Numbered from the stretch's first letter, positions 1 through 8,644 are shown. The stretch is DNA of 64,000 bases from Kytococcus schroeteri (GCF_042433515.1 NZ_JBHLVH010000014.1:180196-244195), one strand, 5' to 3'. The notes: a model not told the origin generated them from the sequence alone. Made by a program: numbers and translations.

Positions 1-1163
1 GCGAGGTGGAGCAGCTCCTCAAGCACCTGGACGAGTGGCTGTCGCCCCGGGCCGCCTCCGTGCCGCTGGCCATGCAGCCCGCCCGCGCCACGGTGCGCCG
101 CGAGCCGCTGGGCGCCGTGCTCGTCATCGGGCCGTGGAACTACCCGGTGAACCTCGTGCTCACACCGCTGGCCGGCGCCCTGGCCGGGGGCAACACGGTG
201 GTGCTCAAGCCCAGCGAGCTCGCACCGGCCACCGCCGCCGTGCTGGCCGAGCTGGTGCCGCAGTACCTGGACCCCGAGGTGGTGCAGGTGGTGACCGGGG
301 GCGTGCCCGAGACCACGGCCCTGCTGGAGCAGAAGTGGGACCACGTGTTCTTCACCGGGGGCGAGAAGGTCGGCCGCATCGTCATGCGGGCCGCCGCCGA
401 GCACCTCACCCCGGTGACCCTGGAGCTGGGCGGCAAGTCCCCCACGTGGGTGGGCGAGGACGTGGACCTGCGCGCCGTGGCCCGCCGCATCGTGTGGGGC
501 AAGTTCAGCAACGCGGGCCAGACCTGCGTGGCACCCGACCACGTGCTGTGCACCCCGGCGACCCAGGCCGCCCTCGTACCCGAGCTGGAACGCGCCATCA
601 CCGACATGTTCGGCCTCGACCCGCGCACCAGCCGCGACTACGGACGCATCATCAACCGGAAGCACGCCGAGCGCCTGGCCGCGATGGTGGAGGGCGCCGC
701 GGTGGGCGGCGAGGTGGACCTCGACGCGCTCTACGTCTCCCCCACCGTGCTCACCAACGTGGACGACGACCACCCGGCCATGGCCGAGGAGATCTTCGGC
801 CCCGTGCTGCCGGTCGTCACCGTGCCCGACGTGCAGGCCGCCATCAACCGGGTGGCCGACGGCCCCTCCCCGCTGGCGCTCTACCTCTTCACCCGCGATG
901 CCGACGTGCAGGAACGCTGGCTGGCCGGCACCCGCTCCGGCGGCGTGGGCATCAACGTGCCGATGGCGCACGTGGGCGTGCACTCCCTGCCCTTCGGCGG
1001 CGTGGGCGCCAGCGGCATGGGCAGCTACCACGGCGAGGCGTCGGTGCGGACCTTCACGCACGAGCGCTCGGTACTGGACAAGCCGCTGCGCCCGGACACC
1101 CTGGGACTGGCCTACCCGCCCTCGGGCCCGGTGAAGCGGGAGCTGCTGCGCCGCCTGCTCTGA
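1..1163 (+). CDS. Aldehyde dehydrogenase family protein (ALDH3-like), 5' end missing
   Basis: NAD(P)-dependent oxidation of an aldehyde to the carboxylate. The reading frame is open from the first bases of the window, so the true start lies upstream; the visible part is about 386 residues against roughly 450-480 for the family, so only the N-terminal portion is lost. Seen: the nucleotide-binding stretch GPWNYP, the GGEKVG segment, ELGGKSP with the general-base Glu, and FSNAGQTCVAPD with the catalytic Cys; the C-terminal FGGVGASGMGSYHG is typical of ALDH3-type enzymes. The gene ends 3 bp before the stop of the convergent FAD oxidoreductase. The aldehyde substrate cannot be told from sequence. 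Confidence 0.9.
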   Translation, partial: EVEQLLKHLDEWLSPRAASVPLAMQPARATVRREPLGAVLVIGPWNYPVNLVLTPLAGALAGGNTVVLKPSELAPATAAVLAELVPQYLDPEVVQVVTGGVPETTALLEQKWDHVFFTGGEKVGRIVMRAAAEHLTPVTLELGGKSPTWVGEDVDLRAVARRIVWGKFSNAGQTCVAPDHVLCTPATQAALVPELERAITDMFGLDPRTSRDYGRIINRKHAERLAAMVEGAAVGGEVDLDALYVSPTVLTNVDDDHPAMAEEIFGPVLPVVTVPDVQAAINRVADGPSPLALYLFTRDADVQERWLAGTRSGGVGINVPMAHVGVHSLPFGGVGASGMGSYHGEASVRTFTHERSVLDKPLRPDTLGLAYPPSGPVKRELLRRLL

Positions 1164-1166
1164 GCC

Positions 1167-2501
1167 TCAGCCCACGGGGCCGAGCACGCGGTCGGTGTAC
1201 TCGTTGGCGAACACCCCGTGCGGGTCGAGCTGCGCGCGCAGGGCGGTGAAGTCGCCCAGGTGCGGGTAGAGCCCCGCCAGCGCCTCGGCGCCCAGGGAGT
1301 GCATCTTGCCCCAGTGCGGGCGGCCCCCGGCGGCCACGAGGATGCGCTCCAGCTCGGCGAAGTACGCCCGGGCGCGGCCGTCACCGTGCACCGTGTGCAC
1401 CGCGACGAACGCCCGCGGGCCGCCCTGCGCCATCGAGAGCCACAGGTCGTCACCGGCGGTGCTGCGGATCTCCAGCGGGAAGCCCACCGGCCAGCGGCGA
1501 CGGCGGATGGCCGCGGAGACCTCCGCCATCACCTCGGGGAGGTCGGCCAGCGGCACGCCGTACTCCATCTCGCGGAAGCGCACCGTGCGGGCGCTGGCGA
1601 AGACGGTGTGCGAGGGGCCGACCACCCGGTGCGGGGTGAGCCCGCCGAAGGTGCGGTTGAGCCACGGCGTGCGGCCCGGCAGCCGGTCGCACAGGTGCGC
1701 CAGGGCCGCCAGGCCCGCGTTGGAGACCAGCCCGTCCTCGACGTGGTGGCCGAACCAGCTCCGCGGCACCGGCGGGGTGTCGGCCTGGCACCGACGGGTG
1801 CTCTTGGTGATGGTCCTGGGGCTGTGCGGGAACCAGAAGGCCTCGAAGTGGTCGTGGGCCTCGGTGCGCTCCTGCCAGGTGGCGAACACCTCCGGCGCGG
1901 ACTCGTTCTCGACCTGCAGGTCCAGGCAGTAGGCCGGCACCAGCTGCAGCGTGATGTCCACGATGACGCCGAGCGCCCCGAGCGAGACCGCGGCGCCCTT
2001 GAGGCGCGGGTCCACGGCGCCGATGCGGTGCACCTGGCCGGTGCCGTCCACGAGGGTGACGCCCCGCACCTGGGTGGCGAGGCAGCCGAACGCCGCGCCC
2101 GTGCCGTGGGTGCCGCTGGAGAGGGCGCCGGCGAGCGTCTGGCGGTCGATGTCGCCCATGTTCTCCAGGGCCAGTCCGTAGGGCGCCAACAGGGCGGGCA
2201 GGGCGTGCAGGGGCGTGCCGGCGCCGAGGGTGAGGAGCCCCTCGGCGGCACGGGAGTCGTCGACCACGCCGGTGAGGCCGTCCACGGCCAGCGAGGTGCC
2301 CGGGCGGGCGCCCCCGCGCGGGGCGGCCACCCCGGTGAAGGAGTGCCGGCTGCCCACGGGGTGCACCGGGCGGCCGGAGGACACGGCGTGGCGTACCGCG
2401 GCCTGCACCGCCTCGGTGGAGTCCGCGACTGTGCACCGGGCGTCGGGCAGGTCGACGGTGCGCGACCAGTTGCGGAAGCCGGTGGTCCGAGTGGTGTTCA
2501 C
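1167..2501 (-). CDS. FAD-linked oxidoreductase, D-arabinono-1,4-lactone oxidase / L-gulonolactone dehydrogenase family
   Basis: 444 residues. Flavoprotein of the VAO/PCMH fold with a C-terminal ALO domain; family members oxidise aldonolactones. Seen: N-terminal FAD-binding motif PVGSRHSFTGVA (residues around 45-60), SSGTHGTG, and a C-terminal WGKMH motif (HWGKMHSLG) that is a hallmark of the ALO family. The GTG start (+ strand 2499-2501) overlaps the upstream stop as GTGA, so it is probably translated by coupling to the alanine-racemase-fold gene. In Mycobacterium tuberculosis the homologous dehydrogenase (Rv1771) also lies close to an alanine-racemase-domain gene (known gene order). The physiological substrate is not established by the sequence. 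Confidence 0.85.
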   Translation of the reverse strand: MNTTRTTGFRNWSRTVDLPDARCTVADSTEAVQAAVRHAVSSGRPVHPVGSRHSFTGVAAPRGGARPGTSLAVDGLTGVVDDSRAAEGLLTLGAGTPLHALPALLAPYGLALENMGDIDRQTLAGALSSGTHGTGAAFGCLATQVRGVTLVDGTGQVHRIGAVDPRLKGAAVSLGALGVIVDITLQLVPAYCLDLQVENESAPEVFATWQERTEAHDHFEAFWFPHSPRTITKSTRRCQADTPPVPRSWFGHHVEDGLVSNAGLAALAHLCDRLPGRTPWLNRTFGGLTPHRVVGPSHTVFASARTVRFREMEYGVPLADLPEVMAEVSAAIRRRRWPVGFPLEIRSTAGDDLWLSMAQGGPRAFVAVHTVHGDGRARAYFAELERILVAAGGRPHWGKMHSLGAEALAGLYPHLGDFTALRAQLDPHGVFANEYTDRVLGPVG

Positions 2502-3742
2502 AGGAAGGCCTTTCCCTCGCCACGGTAGGTGGGCACAGTGTGGGTGCTGCCGTCCTCCTGCACCAGCACCACCTCGTCGACCCGCTCGGCGGGCTCGCCG
2601 GACTTCGCGTGGCGCATCCACACGCGGGAGCCGACCTCGAGGCGGTGGCCGGCGGCCCGGGCGGCCAGGGCACCGGTGAGGGGCGTCTGCACCTCGCCGG
2701 CCCCCTCGGTGCCGGTGAGCTCGAGGCCCGGGGGCCAGGCCGCCACCGGCAGGCGGTCGGCGGCGACGGCACCGGTGGCCACCCAGCCGCTGCCCAGCAG
2801 GGTCACCATGTCCGGCTCGGGGGTGCGCACCACGTCCAGGCCGATGCCGAACGCGGGCTCCAGGTCGATGGCGCGGAAGCGGTCGAACAGGTGGCCCACG
2901 AACAGGCCGGAGCCCACGGTGACCTCGGTGAGCGCCGGGTCGGCCGAGGACCACGCCACCGACCCCGTGCCGCCGCCGTTCACGAGCTCCGGGGCGTGGC
3001 CGAGCACCGCGGCCACCGCGTCCACCACGGCCTGCCGCTCGGCGTACAGCCCGCGGCGCGAGACGCCCTGCATGCCGCGGACGGCCCAGCGGTAGGCGCG
3101 GTCGCGCAGGTCGCCGGCCACGGGCACGTCCTGCACCCCGGCCACGTGGCCCTCGTAGGTGAGCAGTCCGCGCAGCGCGATGCCGGGCTCGGCCACCACG
3201 CGGCGCGCGGCGCGTTCCACCGCCTGCGGCCCGTGCAGGGGCGAGCGGCGGGGGCCGATGGTGACGGGCCCCTTGCGCAGGGAGACGTCGGCCTCGAGCA
3301 CCACCTGCACGGTCTCGCAGCCACCGGTGCGGGCGCGGGCCTCGGCGATCGCGGCGAGGTGGGCGGGGTCGTCGACGGTCAGGGTGATGGCCGCGGCGAG
3401 GTCGGGTTCGCAGACCAGGGCGTCCAGGCCGGCGGCGTCCACCGTCGGGTAGGCCACGAGCAGGTCGTCGGTGGTGCCCACCCGGGCCAGCCAGATGGCC
3501 TCGGGCAGCGTGAAGGCGAGCACGCCTTCCACGCCACGGTGGGCCAGGGCGCGCTCGACCACGGCCCGCACGCGGATGCTCTTGCTCGCCACGCGCAGCG
3601 GCATGCCGTCGGCCGCCTCCACGAGTCGGTCCAGGTTGCGGTCCACCGCATCGAGGGACACCGCGGCCACCGGCGCGGGCAGGTGCGCGGTGGCGGCGTC
3701 GAGGCGTGGCCAGGGGGTGGTGTCGTGCGCCCGGGGGTCCAT
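2498..3742 (-). CDS. PLP-dependent alanine-racemase-fold protein (D-threonine aldolase / D-serine dehydratase-like)
   Basis: 414 residues. Fold-type III PLP enzyme: an N-terminal TIM barrel with the PLP lysine in VASKSIR (about residue 54), and a C-terminal DSD1-like domain with the metal-site-like motif RHAKSGEP. The family acts on D-amino or beta-hydroxy amino acids, but the exact reaction is unknown for this branch. The ATG at 3740-3742 has no Shine-Dalgarno sequence; a TAGGTT -10 element lies 6 nt upstream, so the message is probably leaderless. The stop overlaps the GTG of the lactone oxidase by 4 bp, which implies a two-gene operon with a shared pathway. Confidence 0.8.
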   Translation of the reverse strand: MDPRAHDTTPWPRLDAATAHLPAPVAAVSLDAVDRNLDRLVEAADGMPLRVASKSIRVRAVVERALAHRGVEGVLAFTLPEAIWLARVGTTDDLLVAYPTVDAAGLDALVCEPDLAAAITLTVDDPAHLAAIAEARARTGGCETVQVVLEADVSLRKGPVTIGPRRSPLHGPQAVERAARRVVAEPGIALRGLLTYEGHVAGVQDVPVAGDLRDRAYRWAVRGMQGVSRRGLYAERQAVVDAVAAVLGHAPELVNGGGTGSVAWSSADPALTEVTVGSGLFVGHLFDRFRAIDLEPAFGIGLDVVRTPEPDMVTLLGSGWVATGAVAADRLPVAAWPPGLELTGTEGAGEVQTPLTGALAARAAGHRLEVGSRVWMRHAKSGEPAERVDEVVLVQEDGSTHTVPTYRGEGKAFL

Positions 3743-3748
3743 GCCGAG

Positions 3749-3754
3749 AACCTA
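3749..3754 (-). promoter_or_regulatory. -10 element of the alanine-racemase-fold/lactone-oxidase operon
   Basis: TAGGTT on the minus strand, separated from the ATG at 3742 by 6 nt. No clear -35 hexamer at 17-18 bp. The position predicts transcription starting at or next to the A of ATG. Confidence 0.5.
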
Positions 3755-3815
3755 ACCTCCGCGGTGACGCGCAGCACACACGCCGCGCGGGGATGTCGGT
3801 ACACGACGTCACGCC

Positions 3816-3821
3816 TAGGCT
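3816..3821 (+). promoter_or_regulatory. -10 element of the aldo/keto reductase gene
   Basis: TAGGCT, then 6 nt (five G and a C) to the ATG at 3828. There is no room for a Shine-Dalgarno site, so a leaderless transcript is predicted. Confidence 0.55.
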
Positions 3822-3827
3822 GGGGGC

Positions 3828-4670
3828 ATGGTCGACCTCTCCCCCACCGCCCGCCACACGCTGCACGACGGCACCACCCTTCCCGTGGTGGGTTTCGGCA
3901 CCTACGAGCTCACCGGCGCCGAGGGCGTCACGGCCGTGCGCCACGCCCTGGACGCCGGCTACCGACTGCTCGACACGGCCGTCTCCTACCGCAACGAGAC
4001 CGAGGTGGGTCGCGCCGTGGCTGCCAGCGGCCTGGACCGTGAGGAGGTCGCGCTCGTGACCAAGGTGCCCGGCCGGCGCCACCGCAGCGCCGTGGAGTGC
4101 GTGGAGGAGTCCCTGCGCCGCCTGGGCACCGACCACCTCGACCTCGTGCTGGTCCACTGGCCCAACCCCTCGCAGGGCGAGTACGAGTACGCCTGGGACG
4201 GCCTGGTGCAGGCCCGCGAGCGGGGCCTGACCCGCAGCATCGGGGTCTCGAACTTCCACCCCCACCACCTGGACCGGGTCATCCGCTCGGTGGGCGTCAC
4301 CCCGGCGGTCAACCAGGTGGAGGTCCACCCCTCGTTCAGCCAGGCCGGCCTGCTGGCCGAGAACGCCCGCCGCGGCATCCTCACGCAGGCGTGGAGCCCG
4401 CTGGGCAAGCGCCAGCCGCGCTACACCGACACCGCCGTGGCGGCACCGGCCGAGCGGTTGGGCGTCACCCCGGCGCAGGTGGTGCTGCGCTGGCACCTGC
4501 AGCGCGGGGTGCTGCCCCTGCCCAAGTCGGCCACGCCGGAGCGCCAGCGGGAGAACCTCGACCTGTTCGGGTTCTCCCTGTCCGACGACGAGGTGGCCGC
4601 CATCACCGCCCTCACGCGGCCGGACGGTCGCCTGTTCGGCGGGGACCCCGACCACCACGAGGAGCGCTGA
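3828..4670 (+). CDS. Aldo/keto reductase family oxidoreductase
   Basis: 280 residues, normal length for an AKR5-type enzyme. NADPH-dependent carbonyl reduction in an (alpha/beta)8 barrel. Seen: VVGFGTYEL near the N-terminus, the catalytic tetrad residues in LDTAVSY (Asp, Tyr), VTKVPG (Lys) and VHWP (His), then IGVSNFHPHHL, NQVEVHP, and the cofactor-phosphate region LPLPKSATPERQRENLD. The ATG is set by the -10 hexamer 6 nt upstream. The 3' end overlaps the 3' end of the convergent permease gene by 59 bp. Close in type to the second AKR at 57945-58793, but in a different context; substrate unknown. Confidence 0.88.
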   Translation: MVDLSPTARHTLHDGTTLPVVGFGTYELTGAEGVTAVRHALDAGYRLLDTAVSYRNETEVGRAVAASGLDREEVALVTKVPGRRHRSAVECVEESLRRLGTDHLDLVLVHWPNPSQGEYEYAWDGLVQARERGLTRSIGVSNFHPHHLDRVIRSVGVTPAVNQVEVHPSFSQAGLLAENARRGILTQAWSPLGKRQPRYTDTAVAAPAERLGVTPAQVVLRWHLQRGVLPLPKSATPERQRENLDLFGFSLSDDEVAAITALTRPDGRLFGGDPDHHEER

Positions 4671-5943
4671 CCGGCACCCGGTCGGCATCGGCCACGCGGG
4701 GCTCGCCGCGGCGCACGAACCACAGCACCACGCCGACGGCCACCATCACCAGGCCGCCGACGAGACTGGTGGCCGGGAGGCTCGCCACGAGCACGACGCA
4801 GCCGACCAGGCCCACCACCGGCACCACCCACCCGGCGCGCCACTCGTCGCGCAGCGTGAACGCCGCGCCGTTGGCCACCGCGTAGTAGAGCAGCACGCCC
4901 ACGCCGGAGAAGCCGATGGCGCCGCGCAGGTCAAGCAGCAGCACCAGCAGCACCACCGCACCGGCCACCGCGAGGGCGGCCACGCGCGGCACCCGCTCGC
5001 CGGTGGAGGCGGTGGCGGTGACGCCCAGGGCCGGCGGCAGGTCGCGGCGCTGCCCCATCGCCTTGAGGGTGCTGGCCACGCCCAGCAGCAGCGCCCACAG
5101 GGCCCCGACGGCGGCCAGCCCGGCGAGCACGCCGACGACCACGGCCCACCAGGAGGACGCGCCCCCGGCCAGGTCGCGCAACGGGGCGGCGCTGGCCACG
5201 ATGCCCTCCGGTCGCAGGCGCGCCAGCAGGGTCACCGCCACCGCGGCGTAGAGCACCAGCACGGTGCCCAGGCCCCACGCGACGGCCCGCGGGACGGTGC
5301 GGCGCGGCTCGACCACCTGGTCGCCCAGGGTGGCGATGCGGGCGTACCCGGCGAACGCGAAGAAGAGCAGCCCGGCGCCCTGCAGCAGCCCGTGCGGCGA
5401 GGGACGGCCCGGCACCACCGCGGCATCGCGGGTGGGGGTCCACAGGGTGGGGTCCGGCGGCAGGAGCCACGAGACGAGCAGGGTGCCCACGATGCCCAGG
5501 AGCACCAGCCCCACCACCACGCGCGCCACCCGGGCCGACCGCACGACGCCGCCGAGCGTGACGGCCGTGAGCGCGACCACGGCGAACACCCCGAGCAGCT
5601 GCTCCCGGCCGGGCCACAGGTAGGAGCCGGCCACCATCGCCATCGCGGCGCAGGAGGCGGTCTTGCCGACGACGAAGCACCACCCGGCGAGGTAGCCCCA
5701 GAACGGGGAGAGCCGCTCCCGGCCGTAGAGGTAGGTGCCCCCGGCCCCCGGGTGGCGGGCGGCGAGCTGGGCACTGGAGCTGGCGTTGCACCAGGCCACG
5801 AGCGCGGCCACGGCCAGAGCGGGCAGCAGCCACGCGCCCGCGGCGGCGGTGGCCGGGCCCCAGACCCCGAACACCCCCGCGCCCACCATGGCCGCCAGGC
5901 CGATGGTGAGCGCGTCGAGAAAGGTCAGGCGCCGGGCGCTCAC
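4612..5943 (-). CDS. APC-superfamily amino acid permease
   Basis: 443 residues, highly hydrophobic, about 12 predicted membrane helices. Seen: N-terminal TIGLAAMVGAGVFGVWGP, the glycine-rich unwound TM1 motif typical of APC transporters, followed by WCNASSSAQLAARHPGAGGTYLYGRE, which matches the family's TM2-TM3 region. It probably takes up an amino acid or amine by proton coupling; the substrate is not predictable. The GTG start (5941-5943) overlaps the OsmC stop as GTGA, so the two form an operon. The last 59 bp are antisense to the aldo/keto reductase gene. Confidence 0.85.
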   Translation of the reverse strand: MSARRLTFLDALTIGLAAMVGAGVFGVWGPATAAAGAWLLPALAVAALVAWCNASSSAQLAARHPGAGGTYLYGRERLSPFWGYLAGWCFVVGKTASCAAMAMVAGSYLWPGREQLLGVFAVVALTAVTLGGVVRSARVARVVVGLVLLGIVGTLLVSWLLPPDPTLWTPTRDAAVVPGRPSPHGLLQGAGLLFFAFAGYARIATLGDQVVEPRRTVPRAVAWGLGTVLVLYAAVAVTLLARLRPEGIVASAAPLRDLAGGASSWWAVVVGVLAGLAAVGALWALLLGVASTLKAMGQRRDLPPALGVTATASTGERVPRVAALAVAGAVVLLVLLLDLRGAIGFSGVGVLLYYAVANGAAFTLRDEWRAGWVVPVVGLVGCVVLVASLPATSLVGGLVMVAVGVVLWFVRRGEPRVADADRVPVSAPRGGRGPRRTGDRPAA

Positions 5944-6395
5944 TCCACCGACCGGCCGTCGGCGAGGGTGAACTCCACCGGCGTGGGCAGGGCCACGGTG
6001 CGGCTCACGGTGCACAGGCGGTCGCGCGAGGAGGCCACGGCCCGCGGCAGCACCTCGGTGGCGGCCCGGCCGGCCTCGTCCTCGGCGAAGGTCACGTCGA
6101 AGGCCGCCTGCACGTCGGTCAGGTGGTTGCCGTCCTCGTCGCGCACCTTGGTGCCCCGGGCCTCCACCACGAAGGACTCCGGCTCGGCGCGCTTGTGGGT
6201 GATGAAGTCGACGTCGATGGCCGAGCAGCCGGCCACGGCGGCCAGCAGCAGCTCCACCGGGGTGAAGTCGGCATCGCTCCCGTCCCCGATGGTGATGCTG
6301 GCGCCCCGCTCGTTGGTCACGGTGAAGGTGGCGAAGTCGGTGCGCTCCAGGCGGACCGAGCGGGGGCTGGGCGGGGTCGGGGTCTCGCTGCTCAT
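5940..6395 (-). CDS. OsmC family protein (peroxide-reducing / osmotically inducible type)
   Basis: 151 residues, normal for the family. OsmC/Ohr proteins reduce organic hydroperoxides with two cysteines. Seen: the first Cys in VAGCSAIDVD and the second in RDRLCTVSRTV, in the usual spacing and contexts, and the substrate-site region TPVELLLAA. The protein is cytosolic. The ATG at 6393-6395 is preceded on the minus strand by CAGGCT with a 7-nt gap, so leaderless expression is likely, and the start is only 19 bp from the divergent histidine phosphatase start. Lies first in an operon with the APC permease. Whether it handles peroxides in vivo is inference. Confidence 0.85.
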   Translation of the reverse strand: MSSETPTPPSPRSVRLERTDFATFTVTNERGASITIGDGSDADFTPVELLLAAVAGCSAIDVDFITHKRAEPESFVVEARGTKVRDEDGNHLTDVQAAFDVTFAEDEAGRAATEVLPRAVASSRDRLCTVSRTVALPTPVEFTLADGRSVE

Positions 6396-6401
6396 GGGGC
6401 A

Positions 6402-6408
6402 TAGCCTG
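6402..6408. promoter_or_regulatory. Overlapping divergent -10 elements of the OsmC and histidine phosphatase genes
   Basis: On the + strand TAGCCT (6402-6407) stands 7 nt before the ATG at 6415. On the minus strand CAGGCT (complement of 6403-6408) stands 7 nt before the ATG at 6395. The two hexamers share five base pairs, so both promoters cannot be opened independently. Confidence 0.5.
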
Positions 6409-6414
6409 CCGCAC

Positions 6415-7128
6415 ATGGAGCCCGACGCGAAGACCGCCTCGCCCACCGGCCCGAGCGTGACCGGGGCCTCGGCCGCCGCCACCCTGGGCGGCCTCCACCG
6501 GTACGCCGACGCCGGCCCGGTGGACGTGCGTCCCTCCGAGCCCGGCCCGGGCCGGCTCCTGCTGGTGCGCCACGGCGAGACCGCGTGGTCCCGGGCCGGC
6601 CGGCACACCGGGCTCACCGACCTGCCCCTCACCGGGGCCGGACGCGCCGCGGTCGGCGGCCTGCCCGACCTGCTCGCGGAGTACGACCTGGTGCACGTGC
6701 GCTGCTCCCCGCTGCAGCGCGCCACCGAGACCGCCCGCCTGGCCGGCCTGGAGCCCGACGCGCTGGACGCCGACCTCGTGGAGTGGGACTACGGCGCCGA
6801 GGAGGGCCGCACCACCGCCCAGGCGCAGGCCGAGGGCCGCCCCGGGTGGACCGTCTTCGACGGCGTGCCACCGGGCGAGACCCCCGGCGAGACGGTGGAG
6901 ATGGTGGCCGCCCGGGCCAGCCGGGTGCTGGGGCGGGTGTGGCGCCACCTGGAACACGGCGACGTGGTGCTCGTGGGGCACGGGCACCACCTGCGCGTGC
7001 TGGCCGCGGTGTACCTGCGCCAGACGCCCTACCTGGCCGACGCCCTGGAGCTCGAGGCCGGCAGCCTGAGCGTGCTCGGGCACCACCGCACCACGCCCAC
7101 CGTCCACCGGTGGAACCTGACGCCCTGA
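6415..7128 (+). CDS. Histidine phosphatase family protein (phosphoglycerate mutase-like)
   Basis: 237 residues from this start. Branch 1 histidine phosphatase: the phosphorylated His lies in LLVRHGETAWS (RHG motif, about residues 50-57), a second Arg in CSPLQRATETA, Glu in VEWDYGAEEGRT, and the second catalytic His in VLVGHGHHLRV. The substrate could be a sugar phosphate or other phosphoester. The start rests on the -10 hexamer 7 nt upstream; an in-frame GTG at 6520 would remove a 35-residue N-terminal segment that has no recognised motif and is an acceptable alternative. Ends 7 bp from the convergent glutamate-cysteine ligase stop. Confidence 0.85.
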   Translation: MEPDAKTASPTGPSVTGASAAATLGGLHRYADAGPVDVRPSEPGPGRLLLVRHGETAWSRAGRHTGLTDLPLTGAGRAAVGGLPDLLAEYDLVHVRCSPLQRATETARLAGLEPDALDADLVEWDYGAEEGRTTAQAQAEGRPGWTVFDGVPPGETPGETVEMVAARASRVLGRVWRHLEHGDVVLVGHGHHLRVLAAVYLRQTPYLADALELEAGSLSVLGHHRTTPTVHRWNLTP

Positions 7129-7135
7129 GCGGGTC

Positions 7136-8644
7136 TCAGGCGGGCAGCTCCCACTGGTCCACCGGCTGGTGGGTGGCGTTGGCCTCCCAGTACAGGCGCG
7201 TCATCTCGGTGAGCGCCGCGTCGCGGTCCAGGCCGCGGGCCTCCAGCCGCTCGACGGCCTGCACCTGCCAGGTGGCGCCGTTGGTGCGCTTCTCGCAGCG
7301 GCGCCGCACCGTGCCCAGGTAGGTGTCGGCGTCCTCGGAGGTGGTGCCCCCGGAGACCAGGCCGGCGTGCGCCAGCGGCAGCAGGTGCTCGGCCACCAGC
7401 TCGGTCACCGGCATCGTGCCGGTGGTGCCCGGCCAGGCCAGCTCCGCCTCGATGCCGTGCTCGGCCGCGGCGTAGAAGTTGCGCTCCGCCTCGGCGTGGC
7501 TGAAGCCCAGCCACGGCTCGGGGGTGGTGTCCACCAGGGTGCGCAGCAGCCCGTAGTAGAGCGCGCAGTTGGCCATCGTGTCCGCCGCGGTCGGGCCCGC
7601 CGGCAGCACGCGGTTTTCCACGCGCAGGTGCGGCACGCCGTCGACCACGTCGTAGATGCCGCGGTTCCAGCGCCACACCGTGCCGTTGTGCAGCATCAGG
7701 CGCGGCAGCTTGGGGGCCCGCCCCTTGCCGGCCCCGGAGCGGTCGCTGCTCGGACCACCCTCGGTGGAGGGCAGCTCGAACGGCTCGGGCAGCAGCCCCG
7801 GGTAGGAGCCGATGTTCTCCCGGAACAGGTCGGCCGGGGTGGCGATCCAATCGCGCCCGAACAGGGCCCGGGACTTCACACCCTGGTTGCGCAGCTCCGG
7901 GGTGCGGGTGTCCATCATCTGCTCGAAGAGCGGGATGCGGGTCTCGGCCCACAGCCGCTTGCCGAACAGGAAGGGCGAGTTGGCACCCACCGCCACCTGC
8001 ACGGCGGCCACCAGCTGGGCGGCGTTCCAGAAGGTGGCGAACCTCTCCGGCGAGACCTGCCGGTGCAGCTGCAGCGAGGTGGCCGCGGCGCCGGGGGCGA
8101 TGGTCTCGGTGTACTGCTTGACCCGCTCCCCGGTGGGGCCGGTGATGTCGATGGTGGCGCCCTCGCCGCGCTCCTTGAGCAACGCGTTCTCCAGGGCCCG
8201 GTAGCGCGAGCCGGCGGAGATCCACTCCCCCACCAGGTGCTCCTCGCGCAGCGTGGGCAGGATGCCGATGGGCACCATGCGGCAGCCCTCGGCGTCGGCC
8301 GCGTCGTGCGCCTCCTGCAGGTGGTGCAGCACCACGTGCTCCAGCGACGGCGAGGCACCCGTGGCCACCGGGCGCGGCTCCACGTTCACCTCGATGTTGA
8401 AGCGCGCCAGCTCGGACTGGAAGTGCTCCCCCAGGTGCCCCAGCACCGCCTCGTTGTTGAGGGAGGGCTGCATGTCGGCGTCCACGAGGTTGAGCTCCAT
8501 CTCGATCCCGATCTTGGGGAAGGTGGAGTCGAACTCTGCGTGCGCGAGCAGCCAGGTGAAGGTCTCCAGCTCGTGGTTGACCTCCTCGCGGAACCGCACC
8601 CGGTCCGCCGAGGAGTACTCGGTCTTCTCGACCTCTGCGCCCAT
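7136..8644 (-). CDS. Glutamate-cysteine ligase, GCS2/carboxylate-amine ligase type
   Basis: 502 residues. Family members condense L-glutamate with L-cysteine (or another amine) using ATP. Seen: the Mg/ATP-binding strand GIEMELNLVD (about residues 38-47), FNIEVNVEPRP, and the active-site region NGTVWRWNRGIYD followed by LRVENRVLPAGPT. The start is an ATG with a good Shine-Dalgarno sequence (AAAGGCAGGA) about 4-8 nt upstream. Actinobacteria normally use mycothiol, so the real product may be gamma-glutamylcysteine for ergothioneine or an undefined gamma-glutamyl compound; no ergothioneine genes lie nearby. A strong hairpin (8680-8719) insulates it from gcvP upstream. Confidence 0.8.
   Translation of the reverse strand: MGAEVEKTEYSSADRVRFREEVNHELETFTWLLAHAEFDSTFPKIGIEMELNLVDADMQPSLNNEAVLGHLGEHFQSELARFNIEVNVEPRPVATGASPSLEHVVLHHLQEAHDAADAEGCRMVPIGILPTLREEHLVGEWISAGSRYRALENALLKERGEGATIDITGPTGERVKQYTETIAPGAAATSLQLHRQVSPERFATFWNAAQLVAAVQVAVGANSPFLFGKRLWAETRIPLFEQMMDTRTPELRNQGVKSRALFGRDWIATPADLFRENIGSYPGLLPEPFELPSTEGGPSSDRSGAGKGRAPKLPRLMLHNGTVWRWNRGIYDVVDGVPHLRVENRVLPAGPTAADTMANCALYYGLLRTLVDTTPEPWLGFSHAEAERNFYAAAEHGIEAELAWPGTTGTMPVTELVAEHLLPLAHAGLVSGGTTSEDADTYLGTVRRRCEKRTNGATWQVQAVERLEARGLDRDAALTEMTRLYWEANATHQPVDQWELPA

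Noticed and set aside
1167..4688. One uninterrupted minus-strand frame of 1173 codons
   Set aside because: It crosses three real genes in changing frames; only the part up to 2501 has protein-family motifs. High GC removes stop codons by chance.
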